From: Lentzea indica
Lineage (GTDB): Bacteria > Actinomycetota > Actinomycetes > Mycobacteriales > Pseudonocardiaceae
Assembly (NCBI RefSeq): GCF_012184385.1
Contig: NZ_VSRL01000053.1
Coordinates: forward strand, 1 to 43,212
Length of the DNA: 43,212 nt
Direction of reading: 5' to 3'
Shown: positions 14,624 through 22,034 of the stretch, piece after piece
Layout of the letters: every line of letters starts with the position of its first letter
Position numbering within the stretch: the first letter of the stretch is position 1
The notes under the pieces: generated by a model
What the model was told of the DNA's origin: nothing
The model's input: the letters and a program-made list of their open reading frames with translations, nothing else
Database searches by the model: none
Made by a program: the position numbers and the translations under genes

Positions 14624-16002
14624 CGGATTGTTCGAGCGTCATCCGAGGCAGGTCCGGACGCCTTGGCCAGGTTCATCGCCCGCGGGTCGTCGGGCCGGAA
14701 GTTCCAGAGGTTGGTGGCGTAGCCGAAGCCGACACGGGCGTCGGGGTCTGCGAAGCCGACCGAGCCGCCGGAGCCGGGGTGGCCGAACGACGCCGGACTG
14801 AGCATCGGGTACGGCGGGCAGGCCCGCCAGAACCCGAGTGACATGTTGAAGGAGCGGTCAGCGGGGATGTTCAGCCCCGGCGGCAGCCCGTACATCGATG
14901 TCGTGTCGGTGTGGACTTCTGTCGCTGTCTCGACGGTTGCCCGGTTGAGCAGTCGCACGCCGTTGACGTTGCTGACCGTGGCGGCGTACATCCGGGCGAT
15001 CGAGTGTGCGTCGGCGACCATGTTCGCGGCCGGGTGCTCGGACGCGCGCCAGGCAGGTGTGGTGAAGTAGTCGGTCGAGGTGAAGGCGCCGCCGAGTTCG
15101 GCGGCGCGGATCGCGACGGAGCCCGGGCTGTACAGGGCGGTGACCCATGCGGTGACCGTGTCCGCGTCGAGTCCGGTCGCCTTGATCATCCCGGCGAGCA
15201 GTTCCTCCATGCTGAACGGCGCGGCGTGAATCTTCGCGACCCGTGGCTCGTGCTGGGCGGGCATCCCGATCCAGGCACTCAGCCCGAGCGGCCGGGCCAC
15301 CTCCTCGGCGAAGAACGTGCCGAGTGACTTGCCGGTGATCCGCCGCACGACCTCGCCGACCAGGTATCCGAAGGTGTTGGCGTGGTAGATGTGCTGCGTA
15401 CCCGGCTGCCACAGCGGCGGCTGTGCCTCCAACGCGCGGATGACCGGGTCCCAGGCGCACGCCTGCTCGAAGGTCAGTGGCCCGTCGACGATCGGCAGAC
15501 CGGCCTGGTGGGACAGCAACCAGCGCACCGGGATCCGGTCCTTGCCGTTCGCGCCGAACTCCGGCCAGTACCGGACCACCGGAGCGTCCAGATCCAGCAA
15601 ACCGCGCTGCACCAACAGGTGGGCACAGATCGCGGTCGCGCCCTTCGTCGTGGAGGCGACCTGCATGACGGTGTCCCTGCGCCACGGCCGGTTCGTCTCG
15701 CGGTCGGCGAGGCCGTCCCACAAGTTGACCACGAGGCGACCGCCCGCATAGACGCTGCACGCCGCGCCGAGCTCGCCGCCTCCCTCGAAGTTCTTGCGGA
15801 ACGCGTCGGCGACCTTCCCCCAACCGCGCGCGACACCGCACTCACCACTGTCGCTTCCGGAGACGTCCGCGGAAGCGGTTCCCCGGCCGACGAGGCCGGT
15901 GACGGCAGTGAGCGCGCCGGCACCCATTACGCCCTTCAACACGGTCCGGCGCCCAACGTGGCCCTGTTCGGGTGTGTCGTCCGGCGTACCGAAAGCAGGC
16001 AT
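14464..16002 (-). CDS. Tat-exported serine hydrolase (class C beta-lactamase / esterase family), chimeric C-terminus
   Basis: 512 aa from the ATG at 16002, after AAGGGGAGA. The twin-arginine signal has GRRTVLK near residue 17, a hydrophobic core and a cleavage site near GTASA (about residue 45). The catalytic parts of the class C beta-lactamase fold are complete: ASTTKGATA with nucleophile S117 and K120, the tyrosine motif IYHANTFGYLVGE near 205, and the third box FGHPGSGGSVGFADPD. Relatives act as esterases, D-aminopeptidases or carboxypeptidases outside the cell. Family sequence ends soon after FGYATNLWNFRPDDPRAMNL. The last 64 residues (about 14658 down to 14464) are antisense to the LysR C-terminal fragment, so the natural end of the gene was probably lost in a rearrangement. 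The catalytic domain looks functional. Confidence 0.85.
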   Translation of the reverse strand: MPAFGTPDDTPEQGHVGRRTVLKGVMGAGALTAVTGLVGRGTASADVSGSDSGECGVARGWGKVADAFRKNFEGGGELGAACSVYAGGRLVVNLWDGLADRETNRPWRRDTVMQVASTTKGATAICAHLLVQRGLLDLDAPVVRYWPEFGANGKDRIPVRWLLSHQAGLPIVDGPLTFEQACAWDPVIRALEAQPPLWQPGTQHIYHANTFGYLVGEVVRRITGKSLGTFFAEEVARPLGLSAWIGMPAQHEPRVAKIHAAPFSMEELLAGMIKATGLDADTVTAWVTALYSPGSVAIRAAELGGAFTSTDYFTTPAWRASEHPAANMVADAHSIARMYAATVSNVNGVRLLNRATVETATEVHTDTTSMYGLPPGLNIPADRSFNMSLGFWRACPPYPMLSPASFGHPGSGGSVGFADPDARVGFGYATNLWNFRPDDPRAMNLAKASGPASDDARTIRYCLTVPNSRGPSSVTTSTKPRPRGCSTSLRHTRTHSVIGASWTGTKATPGVE

Positions 16003-16067
16003 GACAAATCTCCCCTTGTTGTGTCCCGTGTTTCGGAAGTTGATGTGCCCACAGTCGCCGATCGACC

Positions 16068-16125
16068 AGACACACCACTGACACCGCCCTGACACCGACC
16101 ACGCCGAAGACATGGCCGGTGTCAG
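16068..16125. promoter_or_regulatory. Candidate operator: 11-bp-spaced repeats upstream of serine hydrolase
   Basis: CTGACACCG occurs at 16078-16086 and 16089-16097, exactly 11 bases apart. A weaker copy (AGACACACC) precedes them at 16068, also about one helical turn away, and a perfect inverted copy CGGTGTCAG lies at 16117-16125. The cluster is 70-120 bp upstream of the serine hydrolase start and within the divergent region shared with the ABC operon. Direct repeats spaced by one helical turn are typical of SARP-type activator sites. This is inference; no SARP gene is in the window. Confidence 0.45.
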
Positions 16126-16230
16126 ACGTGTGCCGTGACGCCCCGAGACTCCCGGCCAACACGACGGCGATCAACGGCGAACATCGCAACGACCGATGAC
16201 ACGACGGTTATCAGCGCTTCGGCACCGGGC

Positions 16231-16262
16231 TTGACCTTGACGCCGCGTCAACCCTCCATCCT
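16231..16262 (+). promoter_or_regulatory. MerR-type promoter with dyad TTGACG-CCG-CGTCAA
   Basis: TTGACC (16231-16236) can serve as -35. Overlapping the spacer is a perfect inverted repeat, TTGACG (16237-16242) and CGTCAA (16246-16251), with a CCG centre. The likely -10 near 16256-16262 (CCATCCT) is 19-20 bases away, the long spacer expected for MerR-family promoters, in which the regulator untwists the DNA. The ABC ATPase starts at 16269, so the transcript would be nearly leaderless. A MerR gene is the third gene of this operon. Confidence 0.55.
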
Positions 16263-16268
16263 GTGGCC

Positions 16269-17078
16269 ATGACAGCTCAATCGATCGCCGGTCCGGCGAT
16301 TCGCGTGCAAGGTCTGGTGAAGTCGTACGGAAAGCTCGAAGTGCTGCGTGGCGTGGACTTCGACGTGGCGCGGGGCAGCATCTTCGCCCTGCTCGGCTCG
16401 AACGGAGCGGGCAAGACCACGATCGTGCGAATTCTGGCCACGCTCCTGAAGGCCGACGCGGGAACGGCCGGCGTCAACGGCTTCGACGTCGCCACGCAAC
16501 CGGCGAACGTACGGGAGTCCATCAGCCTCACCGGACAGTTCGCCGCCGTCGACGAGATCCTCAGCGGGCGGGAGAACCTCGTTCTGGTCGCCAAGCTGCG
16601 GCACCTCAAGGATCCTGGCGCGATCGCGGACGACCTGCTGAGGCGTTTCTCGCTGACCGACGCGGCCACGCGCAGGGCGTCGACCTACTCCGGTGGCATG
16701 CGCCGCCGTCTCGACATCGCGATGAGCCTCATCGGGAATCCACCGGTGATCTTCCTGGACGAGCCGACGGCCGGGCTCGACCCCGAGGCGCGCATCGAGG
16801 TGTGGCAGACGGTCAAGGAGCTCGCCAGCCACGGCACGACGGTGCTGCTCACCACCCAGTACCTCGGCGAGGCCGAACACCTGGCCGACCGGATCGCGAT
16901 CCTGCACCAGGGCCGGATCATCGCGAACGGCACCCTCGACGAGCTCAAGCAGCTTCTCCCGCCCGCCACCGTCGAGTACGTCGAGAAGCAGCCCACCCTG
17001 GAGGAGATCTTCCTCGCGATCATCGGCGACGACGACCCGCGCGACACCGCCGGCACGACGACAAGGAACCGAGGATGA
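16269..17078 (+). CDS. ABC exporter ATP-binding subunit (DrrA-like)
   Basis: 269 aa from the ATG at 16269; a GTG at 16263 is in frame. It is a complete nucleotide-binding domain: Walker A GSNGAGKTT near residue 44, Q-loop region LTGQFAAVDE, signature YSGGMRRRLD, Walker B VIFLDEPTAGLD, and the H-loop replaced by glutamine (LLTTQYLGEAEH). This replacement is common in the DrrA/daunorubicin-resistance group. The C-terminal extension with PTLEEIFLAIIG is also typical of DrrA proteins. It pairs with the permease whose ATG overlaps its stop (ATGA at 17075-17078). The pair probably exports a hydrophobic drug or lipid. Control by the MerR gene downstream is suggested by the MerR-type promoter in front. 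Confidence 0.92.
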   Translation: MTAQSIAGPAIRVQGLVKSYGKLEVLRGVDFDVARGSIFALLGSNGAGKTTIVRILATLLKADAGTAGVNGFDVATQPANVRESISLTGQFAAVDEILSGRENLVLVAKLRHLKDPGAIADDLLRRFSLTDAATRRASTYSGGMRRRLDIAMSLIGNPPVIFLDEPTAGLDPEARIEVWQTVKELASHGTTVLLTTQYLGEAEHLADRIAILHQGRIIANGTLDELKQLLPPATVEYVEKQPTLEEIFLAIIGDDDPRDTAGTTTRNRG

Positions 17079-17836
17079 CCGCGTACTTCTTCGCCGACAC
17101 CGGTGTGCTCACGGGACGGACGCTGCGCCATGTCACCCGCAGCATGGACACCATCATCACGACCGTCATCACGCCGATCGCCATGATGCTGATGTTCGTC
17201 TACGTGTTCGGCGGCGCGATCGACACCGGTCCGATCCACTACATCGACTACATGCTGCCCGGCATCCTGCTCGTGACGGTCGCGTCAGGCATCTCCTACA
17301 CCGCGTACCGGCTTTTCGCAGACATGAAGAGCGGGATCTTCGAGCGATTCCAGTCCATGCCGATCGCACGGTCGGGGGTGCTGTGGGCACATGTCGTCAC
17401 CTCGCTGGTCGCCAACCTGATCTCGCTCGTGATCGTCGTGGCCGTCGCACTGCTCATGGGCTTCCGCTCCGGGGCGGGCGTGCTGGAATGGCTTGCGGTC
17501 GCAGGCATCCTGCTCCTGTTCACCCTGGCCCTGACGTGGATCGCGGTGATCCCCGGCCTCTCCGCGACGTCGTTCGAGGGCGCGAGCGCGTTCGCGTACC
17601 CGCTCATGTTCCTGCCGTTCGTCAGCTCGGCGTTCGTGCCCACGGAGAGCATGCCCGGCCCGGTGCGCTGGTTCGCCGAGAACCAGCCGGTGACGTCCAT
17701 CGTCAACACGATCCGCGACCTGTTCGCCCTGCAGCCGGTCGGCGACACCATCTGGATCGCACTCGCCTGGTGCGCCGGCATTCTCGTCGTGGCGTACGTC
17801 TTCGCGATCGCCGCCTATCGCCGGAAGATCGCCTGA
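17075..17836 (+). CDS. ABC-2 type permease (DrrB-like)
   Basis: 253 aa with six hydrophobic segments, in ABC-2 permease order. The N-terminal cytoplasmic part FADTGVLTGRTLRHVTRSMD precedes TM1 (ITPIAMMLMFVYVFGGAI). The middle carries FADMKSGIFERFQSMPIARS, the EAA-like coupling segment of DrrB proteins, and the C-terminal part has FVSSAFVPTESMPGPVRWFA with ENQPVTSIVNTIRDLF, which is highly characteristic of daunorubicin-type exporters. Its ATG overlaps the ATPase stop, so both subunits should be made in equal amounts. Two copies with two ATPases would form the exporter in the cytoplasmic membrane. The substrate is unknown; only 15 bp separate it from the MerR regulator. Confidence 0.92.
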   Translation: MTAYFFADTGVLTGRTLRHVTRSMDTIITTVITPIAMMLMFVYVFGGAIDTGPIHYIDYMLPGILLVTVASGISYTAYRLFADMKSGIFERFQSMPIARSGVLWAHVVTSLVANLISLVIVVAVALLMGFRSGAGVLEWLAVAGILLLFTLALTWIAVIPGLSATSFEGASAFAYPLMFLPFVSSAFVPTESMPGPVRWFAENQPVTSIVNTIRDLFALQPVGDTIWIALAWCAGILVVAYVFAIAAYRRKIA

Positions 17837-17851
17837 GGCAGGCTGGGTCCC

Positions 17852-18646
17852 ATGCTCACCATCAGCCAGCTGGCGGCGTACGCGGGGGTGACTGTGCGAG
17901 CGGTGCGCCACTACCACCAGATCGGGCTGCTGCCGGAGCCAGAACGCGACCAGTCCGGCTACCGCACCTACGACGCCGCCGCGGTGGTGCGACTGATCCG
18001 GATCCACATCCTCGCCGATGCCGGCGTGCCGCTGGCTCGGGTGCAGGAACTCCTCGACGCCGGCCAGGAGGAGTTCACCGCCGGCGTCCAGGAGATCGAC
18101 AAGGACCTGCGCGCCGAGATCCGGCGGCTGCAAAGCACCCGCAAACGGCTCGCCCGACTCTCAGCCGGAGAGCAGCTGACGCTCCCGCAGAGCGTCGTGG
18201 GCTATCTCGACCGGCTGCGCGGTCTGGGCGTCGAGGAGCAGTACATCGAGATGGAGCGGGATGTCTGGATCATGATCGCCGCCCAGGTGCCACACCTGAT
18301 CGACGCCGTGATCGCCCAGAAGCACGAGCAGCTGGACGACCCCGACATGGTGAAGCTCTACAGCTTTCTCCAGGGACCACTCGACGGCCCGGCCGATGAT
18401 CCGCGCATCGTCGAGATCGCCGACATCCTGGAGCGCCTGAGGATTCGCGCCCTGGAAGCCTGCGTCACGGATGCCGACGGCTTCGACGATCAGTTCGTCA
18501 CCCTGCTGGACACGACAATGGTCAACTCCTCACCGGGCGCCGCGCGGGTCGTGGCCATCCTCGAGGAACGGGGATGGAAAGGCTGGACCCGCATCGAGCA
18601 GGTACCTGCCGACAGACTCAACACTCAGTCCGGACCTACCGAGTAA
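17852..18646 (+). CDS. MerR-family transcriptional regulator
   Basis: 264 aa. The N-terminal winged HTH is clear: LTISQLAAYAGVTVRAVRHY and HQIGLLPEPERDQSGYRTYD, with the R-x-Y-H/Y-x-I-G-L-L motif. A dimerisation helix (VPLARVQELLDAGQEEFTAG) follows, and then a roughly 150-residue C-terminal domain with conserved tryptophans and acidic helices. No cysteine cluster for metal sensing is seen, so it belongs to the multidrug-type or ligand-sensing branch. It is third in the operon after the DrrAB-like exporter, the common layout in which the drug that is exported also activates the regulator. The MerR-type promoter at 16231-16262 is its likely target (inference). Confidence 0.9.
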   Translation: MLTISQLAAYAGVTVRAVRHYHQIGLLPEPERDQSGYRTYDAAAVVRLIRIHILADAGVPLARVQELLDAGQEEFTAGVQEIDKDLRAEIRRLQSTRKRLARLSAGEQLTLPQSVVGYLDRLRGLGVEEQYIEMERDVWIMIAAQVPHLIDAVIAQKHEQLDDPDMVKLYSFLQGPLDGPADDPRIVEIADILERLRIRALEACVTDADGFDDQFVTLLDTTMVNSSPGAARVVAILEERGWKGWTRIEQVPADRLNTQSGPTE

Positions 18647-18789
18647 CACTGATCAGCTGTGCGGCCGTCACCGGACACGCCAACCTGACTTCACCACATC
18701 AAGCAGATTCGACGGCGGTCATGGACGAACGTGATTCGAGTTGCCTATTGGGCCGAATGCGACGGAACCGCACATCGGGGCCAGGCGTC

Positions 18790-19155
18790 ATGACCGCCAT
18801 GGGAGAGAAGTTCCACGTCGTGCCAGATGAGCTGCGCGGCTACAGCGGGCTGCTCGAACGTCAGGCCGAGCACTTCCTGACGATCCGGGAGCACGCGATC
18901 CTCAAGGGTGGGGACACGTCCGGGTTCACCGGGCTGCTGTCGCTGCTCGATCCCGTCGTGACCGGGGTTGCGCAGCTCTACGGCGAGACGCTCGACGCCG
19001 CCAACAAGAAGATGAGCCAGGACGCCGAGGCGTTGGTCAAGTCGGCCCACGCCTACGAGAAGGCGGACGAGGTCGCGGTCTGCCTGATCGACACCGCGGG
19101 CGGCAAGACGGAGCCCCCGTCCTGGCTGGAGCGGTTCCTGGGGGTGGGCGAATGA
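18790..19155 (+). CDS. ESX-associated EspC-like (DUF2580-type) secreted protein
   Basis: 121 aa from the ATG at 18790; an ATG at 18799 is also possible. The sequence is two long helices with a short loop: FHVVPDELRGYSGLLERQAE, a middle DTSGFTGLLSLLDPVVTG, and a long second helix with ANKKMSQDAEALVKSAHAYE. The order F-x-V-x-P-x-x-L then a helical hairpin matches the EspC/DUF2580 family linked to type VII (ESX) secretion. It overlaps the next gene by ATGA. No ESX core genes (eccB, eccC, eccD) are in the window, so these would use a system encoded elsewhere. The family call is moderate; the helical-hairpin fold is strong. Confidence 0.65.
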   Translation: MTAMGEKFHVVPDELRGYSGLLERQAEHFLTIREHAILKGGDTSGFTGLLSLLDPVVTGVAQLYGETLDAANKKMSQDAEALVKSAHAYEKADEVAVCLIDTAGGKTEPPSWLERFLGVGE

Positions 19156-20039
19156 CCGGCGGAGTCTGCAACGGCTACCAGGACGTTGAAGATCCGAACG
19201 TCGCGCTGCGCGCCGCGCCCGACGACCGGCCCGGCCGGCAGACCGTCAAGGAGCTGATCGAGGCCGCCGGGTGGAAGATCCAGGGCGTCAACTGGATCTA
19301 CCAGCAGGTCACCGGCGACGACCTGGTGCGCGACCTGGTCATGCCGCTGGCCGGCGACTTCGAGAAGATCGACGCGAACGCCGCCGCGTGGGACCGGGTC
19401 GCCAAGGCGCTGGACAACGTGCGGCACAACGTCAACAACAGCATCGAGGAGCTCTCGCCGAACTGGGACGGCGGCGCCGCGCAGAGCTTCGAGAATCGCA
19501 TGCGCCGCACGTGGACCACGGCGATCGAGTGGGACTCGCAGGTCGCGAAGTTCATCGGCGACCGGTTCAAGAACATGGCGAGCTCCTGCCGGTCGGCCGC
19601 GAAGCTCGCGCTGACCCTGCTCGACAAGATCTGCGACAAGCTGATGAAGGCCGCGATGACCGCGTGGATCCCGCTCGTCGGCTGGGGTCGTGCCGTGTGG
19701 ATGGTCTACGACGTGGTCAACATCGTCGACCAGGTGCGCAAGCTGATCCAGTCCATGCAGACGCTCATCGAGGGCGTCAAGAGCATGATCGACGGCATCA
19801 AGCTGATGGGCACCGCGCTGGCCAGGATCCCGGACGTGCGGGACGTCAACGACTTCTTCGACGTGGTCGACACGTGGCAGGACGGCACGGAGAAGCTGGG
19901 CGACGGCACGTCCGCCGTGGGCAGCGGCGCGTGGGGCGCGGCCAAGAGCGGGTACAAGGCGCGCAGCAAGTACAAGGACGCGCAGAAGGAAGAGCGCTGG
20001 GCAGAGCGCAGTTCTTCGAGTTCGGGCGGTGCGGAATGA
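19152..20039 (+). CDS. WXG100-like ESX protein with C-terminal amphipathic extension
   Basis: 295 aa. Near residues 60-150 it forms a WXG100-like helical hairpin: AWDRVAKALDNVRHNVNNSI, then NWDGGAAQSFENRM, where W-D-G stands for the W-x-G turn. Next comes a hydrophobic segment (AAMTAWIPLVGWGRAVWMVY) and a long amphipathic helix (VNIVDQVRKLIQSMQTLIEG), ending in a Ser-rich basic tail. The central hydrophobic segment could insert into a membrane. The start overlaps the EspC-like gene and the stop overlaps the next gene, both by ATGA, so the three proteins are probably made together and may form one complex. The layout resembles PPE/LXG-type ESX substrates, but I see no toxin domain. Function unknown. 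Confidence 0.65.
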   Translation: MTGGVCNGYQDVEDPNVALRAAPDDRPGRQTVKELIEAAGWKIQGVNWIYQQVTGDDLVRDLVMPLAGDFEKIDANAAAWDRVAKALDNVRHNVNNSIEELSPNWDGGAAQSFENRMRRTWTTAIEWDSQVAKFIGDRFKNMASSCRSAAKLALTLLDKICDKLMKAAMTAWIPLVGWGRAVWMVYDVVNIVDQVRKLIQSMQTLIEGVKSMIDGIKLMGTALARIPDVRDVNDFFDVVDTWQDGTEKLGDGTSAVGSGAWGAAKSGYKARSKYKDAQKEERWAERSSSSSGGAE

Positions 20040-20479
20040 CGTTCCCGTACGACAGCGCTCGCCAGCAGTTGCAGGCGTGGCAACAGGATCTCGATGCCAA
20101 GGGCTCGCGGTTGGAGAAGGTCGCTCTTGAAGCGTCCAAGGTGCAGACCCGCGGCAGCGACCTGTCCCCCGCGGACATCGCCGAGATCGAGAAGTTCGCA
20201 CGGTCGAAGGACGCGCCGAACGCGCTGAAGGACCTGCAGCGCAAGGTCGACTCGGGCGAGATGTCCTGGCGGGACATCTCGTCCGGCAAGGCCGTCAACG
20301 ATCCCGACGTGCAACGTGCGATGCAGAGCAGCATGCCGTCGCTGAAGCGGGCGTACACGGCGATCAAGGAGGGCCAGAACCCCGACGAGATCGTCGCGGC
20401 GGGTCAGCAGCGCACCACACGGTCCCGCAACGACTTCGACGACGACACGCCGATCGACTTCACCGAGGACGCCTTCTGA
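20036..20479 (+). CDS. Third gene of ESX-like operon, helical hypothetical protein
   Basis: 147 aa, family not recognised. It is highly charged and probably helical: ARQQLQAWQQDLDAKGSRLE, then LSPADIAEIEKFARSKDAPN, and a repeat-like central part with SGEMSWRDISSGK. The tail is acidic (NDFDDDTPIDFTEDAF) with no signal peptide or TM helix. Acidic tails of this kind are common in ESX partner proteins and chaperones, so it may be a cytoplasmic partner of the two preceding proteins (inference). The ATG overlaps the previous stop. The following 160 bp up to 20643 contain no convincing gene. Confidence 0.6.
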   Translation: MTFPYDSARQQLQAWQQDLDAKGSRLEKVALEASKVQTRGSDLSPADIAEIEKFARSKDAPNALKDLQRKVDSGEMSWRDISSGKAVNDPDVQRAMQSSMPSLKRAYTAIKEGQNPDEIVAAGQQRTTRSRNDFDDDTPIDFTEDAF

Positions 20480-20643
20480 CACTCCAGGCGACCGAGCTCG
20501 GCAGGAGACCGGCGACTTCGGCGACCACCCGGAGCTGACGCGGCTGGTACGGGAGGTGTCGTCGCACCTGCGGTTCGAGTTCGCCTTCGATGGAGACCCG
20601 CATCCCCACAAGCTGGGCTCGCTGTCAGCGTCCGGGCGCTCGA

Positions 20644-22034
20644 TCAGGTCGTGTAGTCGGCGTTGATGCGGACGTAGCCGTCGGTCAGGTCGCAGCCGTA
20701 GACGGTGAAGGCGCCGTTCGCGATGCCGAGGTCGACCGAGATCACGATCTCGTCGCCCTTCATGTACTGGGACGCGGCAGCCAGCCCGGCCTCGTCGGTC
20801 AGGGTCGGGTACAGCTCCAGGTCGCCGAAGTGGATGCTGACCGCGTCCTGATCGATGTCGGTCTCGTCCTCCAGCTTGCCGATGGCCATGGCAACCCTCC
20901 CCCAGTTGGGGTCCGCACCGTGCACGGCGGTCTTCACCAGCGGTGAGTTGACGATGCTCTTGCCGACGAGCTTGGCCTGCGCGTCGTCCCTCGCCCCGGT
21001 GACCCTGACCTCGACGAGCTTCGTCGCGCCCTCGCCGTCCGAGGCGATGTCGCGCACGAGCGTCAGCGTCGCGCGGTACAGGACCTCCTCGAACTCGGCG
21101 AGGTCGACCGCGCCCGCCAGCCCGTTGGCGAACACCACCGCGCTGTCACTGGTCGACGTGTCGGTGTCGATGCTGAGCGCGTTGAACGTGCGGTCCACCA
21201 CCCGCCGGAAACGGTGTCCAGATCGGCGGCCTCGACCTCCGCGTCGGTGAAGAAGAACGCCAGCATGGTCGCCATGTTCGGCTCGATCATGTCGACGCCC
21301 TTGGCGATGCCGAGCACGGTGGCATCGCCGCAGCGCAGGCTCACGACCTCGGGCCGGGTGTCCGTGGTCATGATCGCGCGGGCCGCGGCGGGGAAGTCGG
21401 CGCTCTGCAGTGGTGACGGCAGTGCGTCCATGCTCGACCGGATCAGGTCCATCGGGTACGGCCGACCGATCACGCCGGTGGACGCGATCAGCAGCTGCTC
21501 CTCGGGCACGCCGGCCAGTGCCGCTGCCCGGCTGCGCACCTCGGCGGCGTTGTCCGCGCCGACCTTCCCCGTGGCGACGTTCGCGTTGCGCGACAGCACG
21601 ACGACACCACGGCTGTCCGCACCCGACTGCCTGCTCAGCACGACGCTCGGGCCGGGGCGATGCGCCATCGCGGCGACACGGCGGCTGTCGATCAGCTCCG
21701 TGAGTGCGGGCACGTCCTCGCGGTGCGCGAGAACGCCGTCTGACCGGCAGAGCACGGCGAGCGTTCCGCCGATGTGGTTGAGCACAACGGTTTCGCTGGC
21801 CGCGAGCTCAGAGTTGCCGCCGGTGCTGCCGGGCGACCTGCTGACTCCGGGGCAATGTGCCGATCGGGTTCTGGACGCCATCACGACGCGCGGGTGGCAT
21901 GAGGCCGTTGGTCTGGCTGGGCGGGCTGGCGGCGGAGCAAACGGTGCATCTGGTCCACACTGGACAGACGTGGCCGCGAAGTCCTCGCGGCCACGGTTCA
22001 GCCAGCGGTTGACCGGGACCGTGACGACGATCAT
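20644..22034 (-). pseudogene. Ornithine acetyltransferase (ArgJ/OAT fold, clavam OAT2-like), insertion plus frameshift
   Basis: The C-terminal part (21201 down to 20644) and the middle (to about 21690) are clearly an ArgJ-type acetyltransferase. Visible are VVVLSRNANVATGKVGAD, LIASTGVIGRPYPMDLI, AARAIMTTDTRPEVVSLRCG and DMIEPNMATMLAFFFTDA, whose Ala-Thr is the self-cleavage site with Thr as nucleophile, then SIDTDTSTSDSAVVFANG and VHGADPNWGRVAMAIGK. The details (TTDTRP, TVYGCDLTDGYVRIN) look closer to clavulanate-cluster OAT2 than to arginine-pathway ArgJ. Damage: one base is missing near 21207 (VFRRVVDRTFN would result), and about 270 bases of unrelated sequence (roughly 21700-21960) split off the N-terminus, whose trace GREDFAATS remains. 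Its ATG overlaps the hybrid kinase stop (ATGA). The enzyme should be inactive. Confidence 0.75.

Noticed and set aside
20644..22034. Arginine-biosynthesis argJ
   Set aside because: No other arg genes are nearby, sequence details resemble the clavam OAT2 branch, and the frame is broken.
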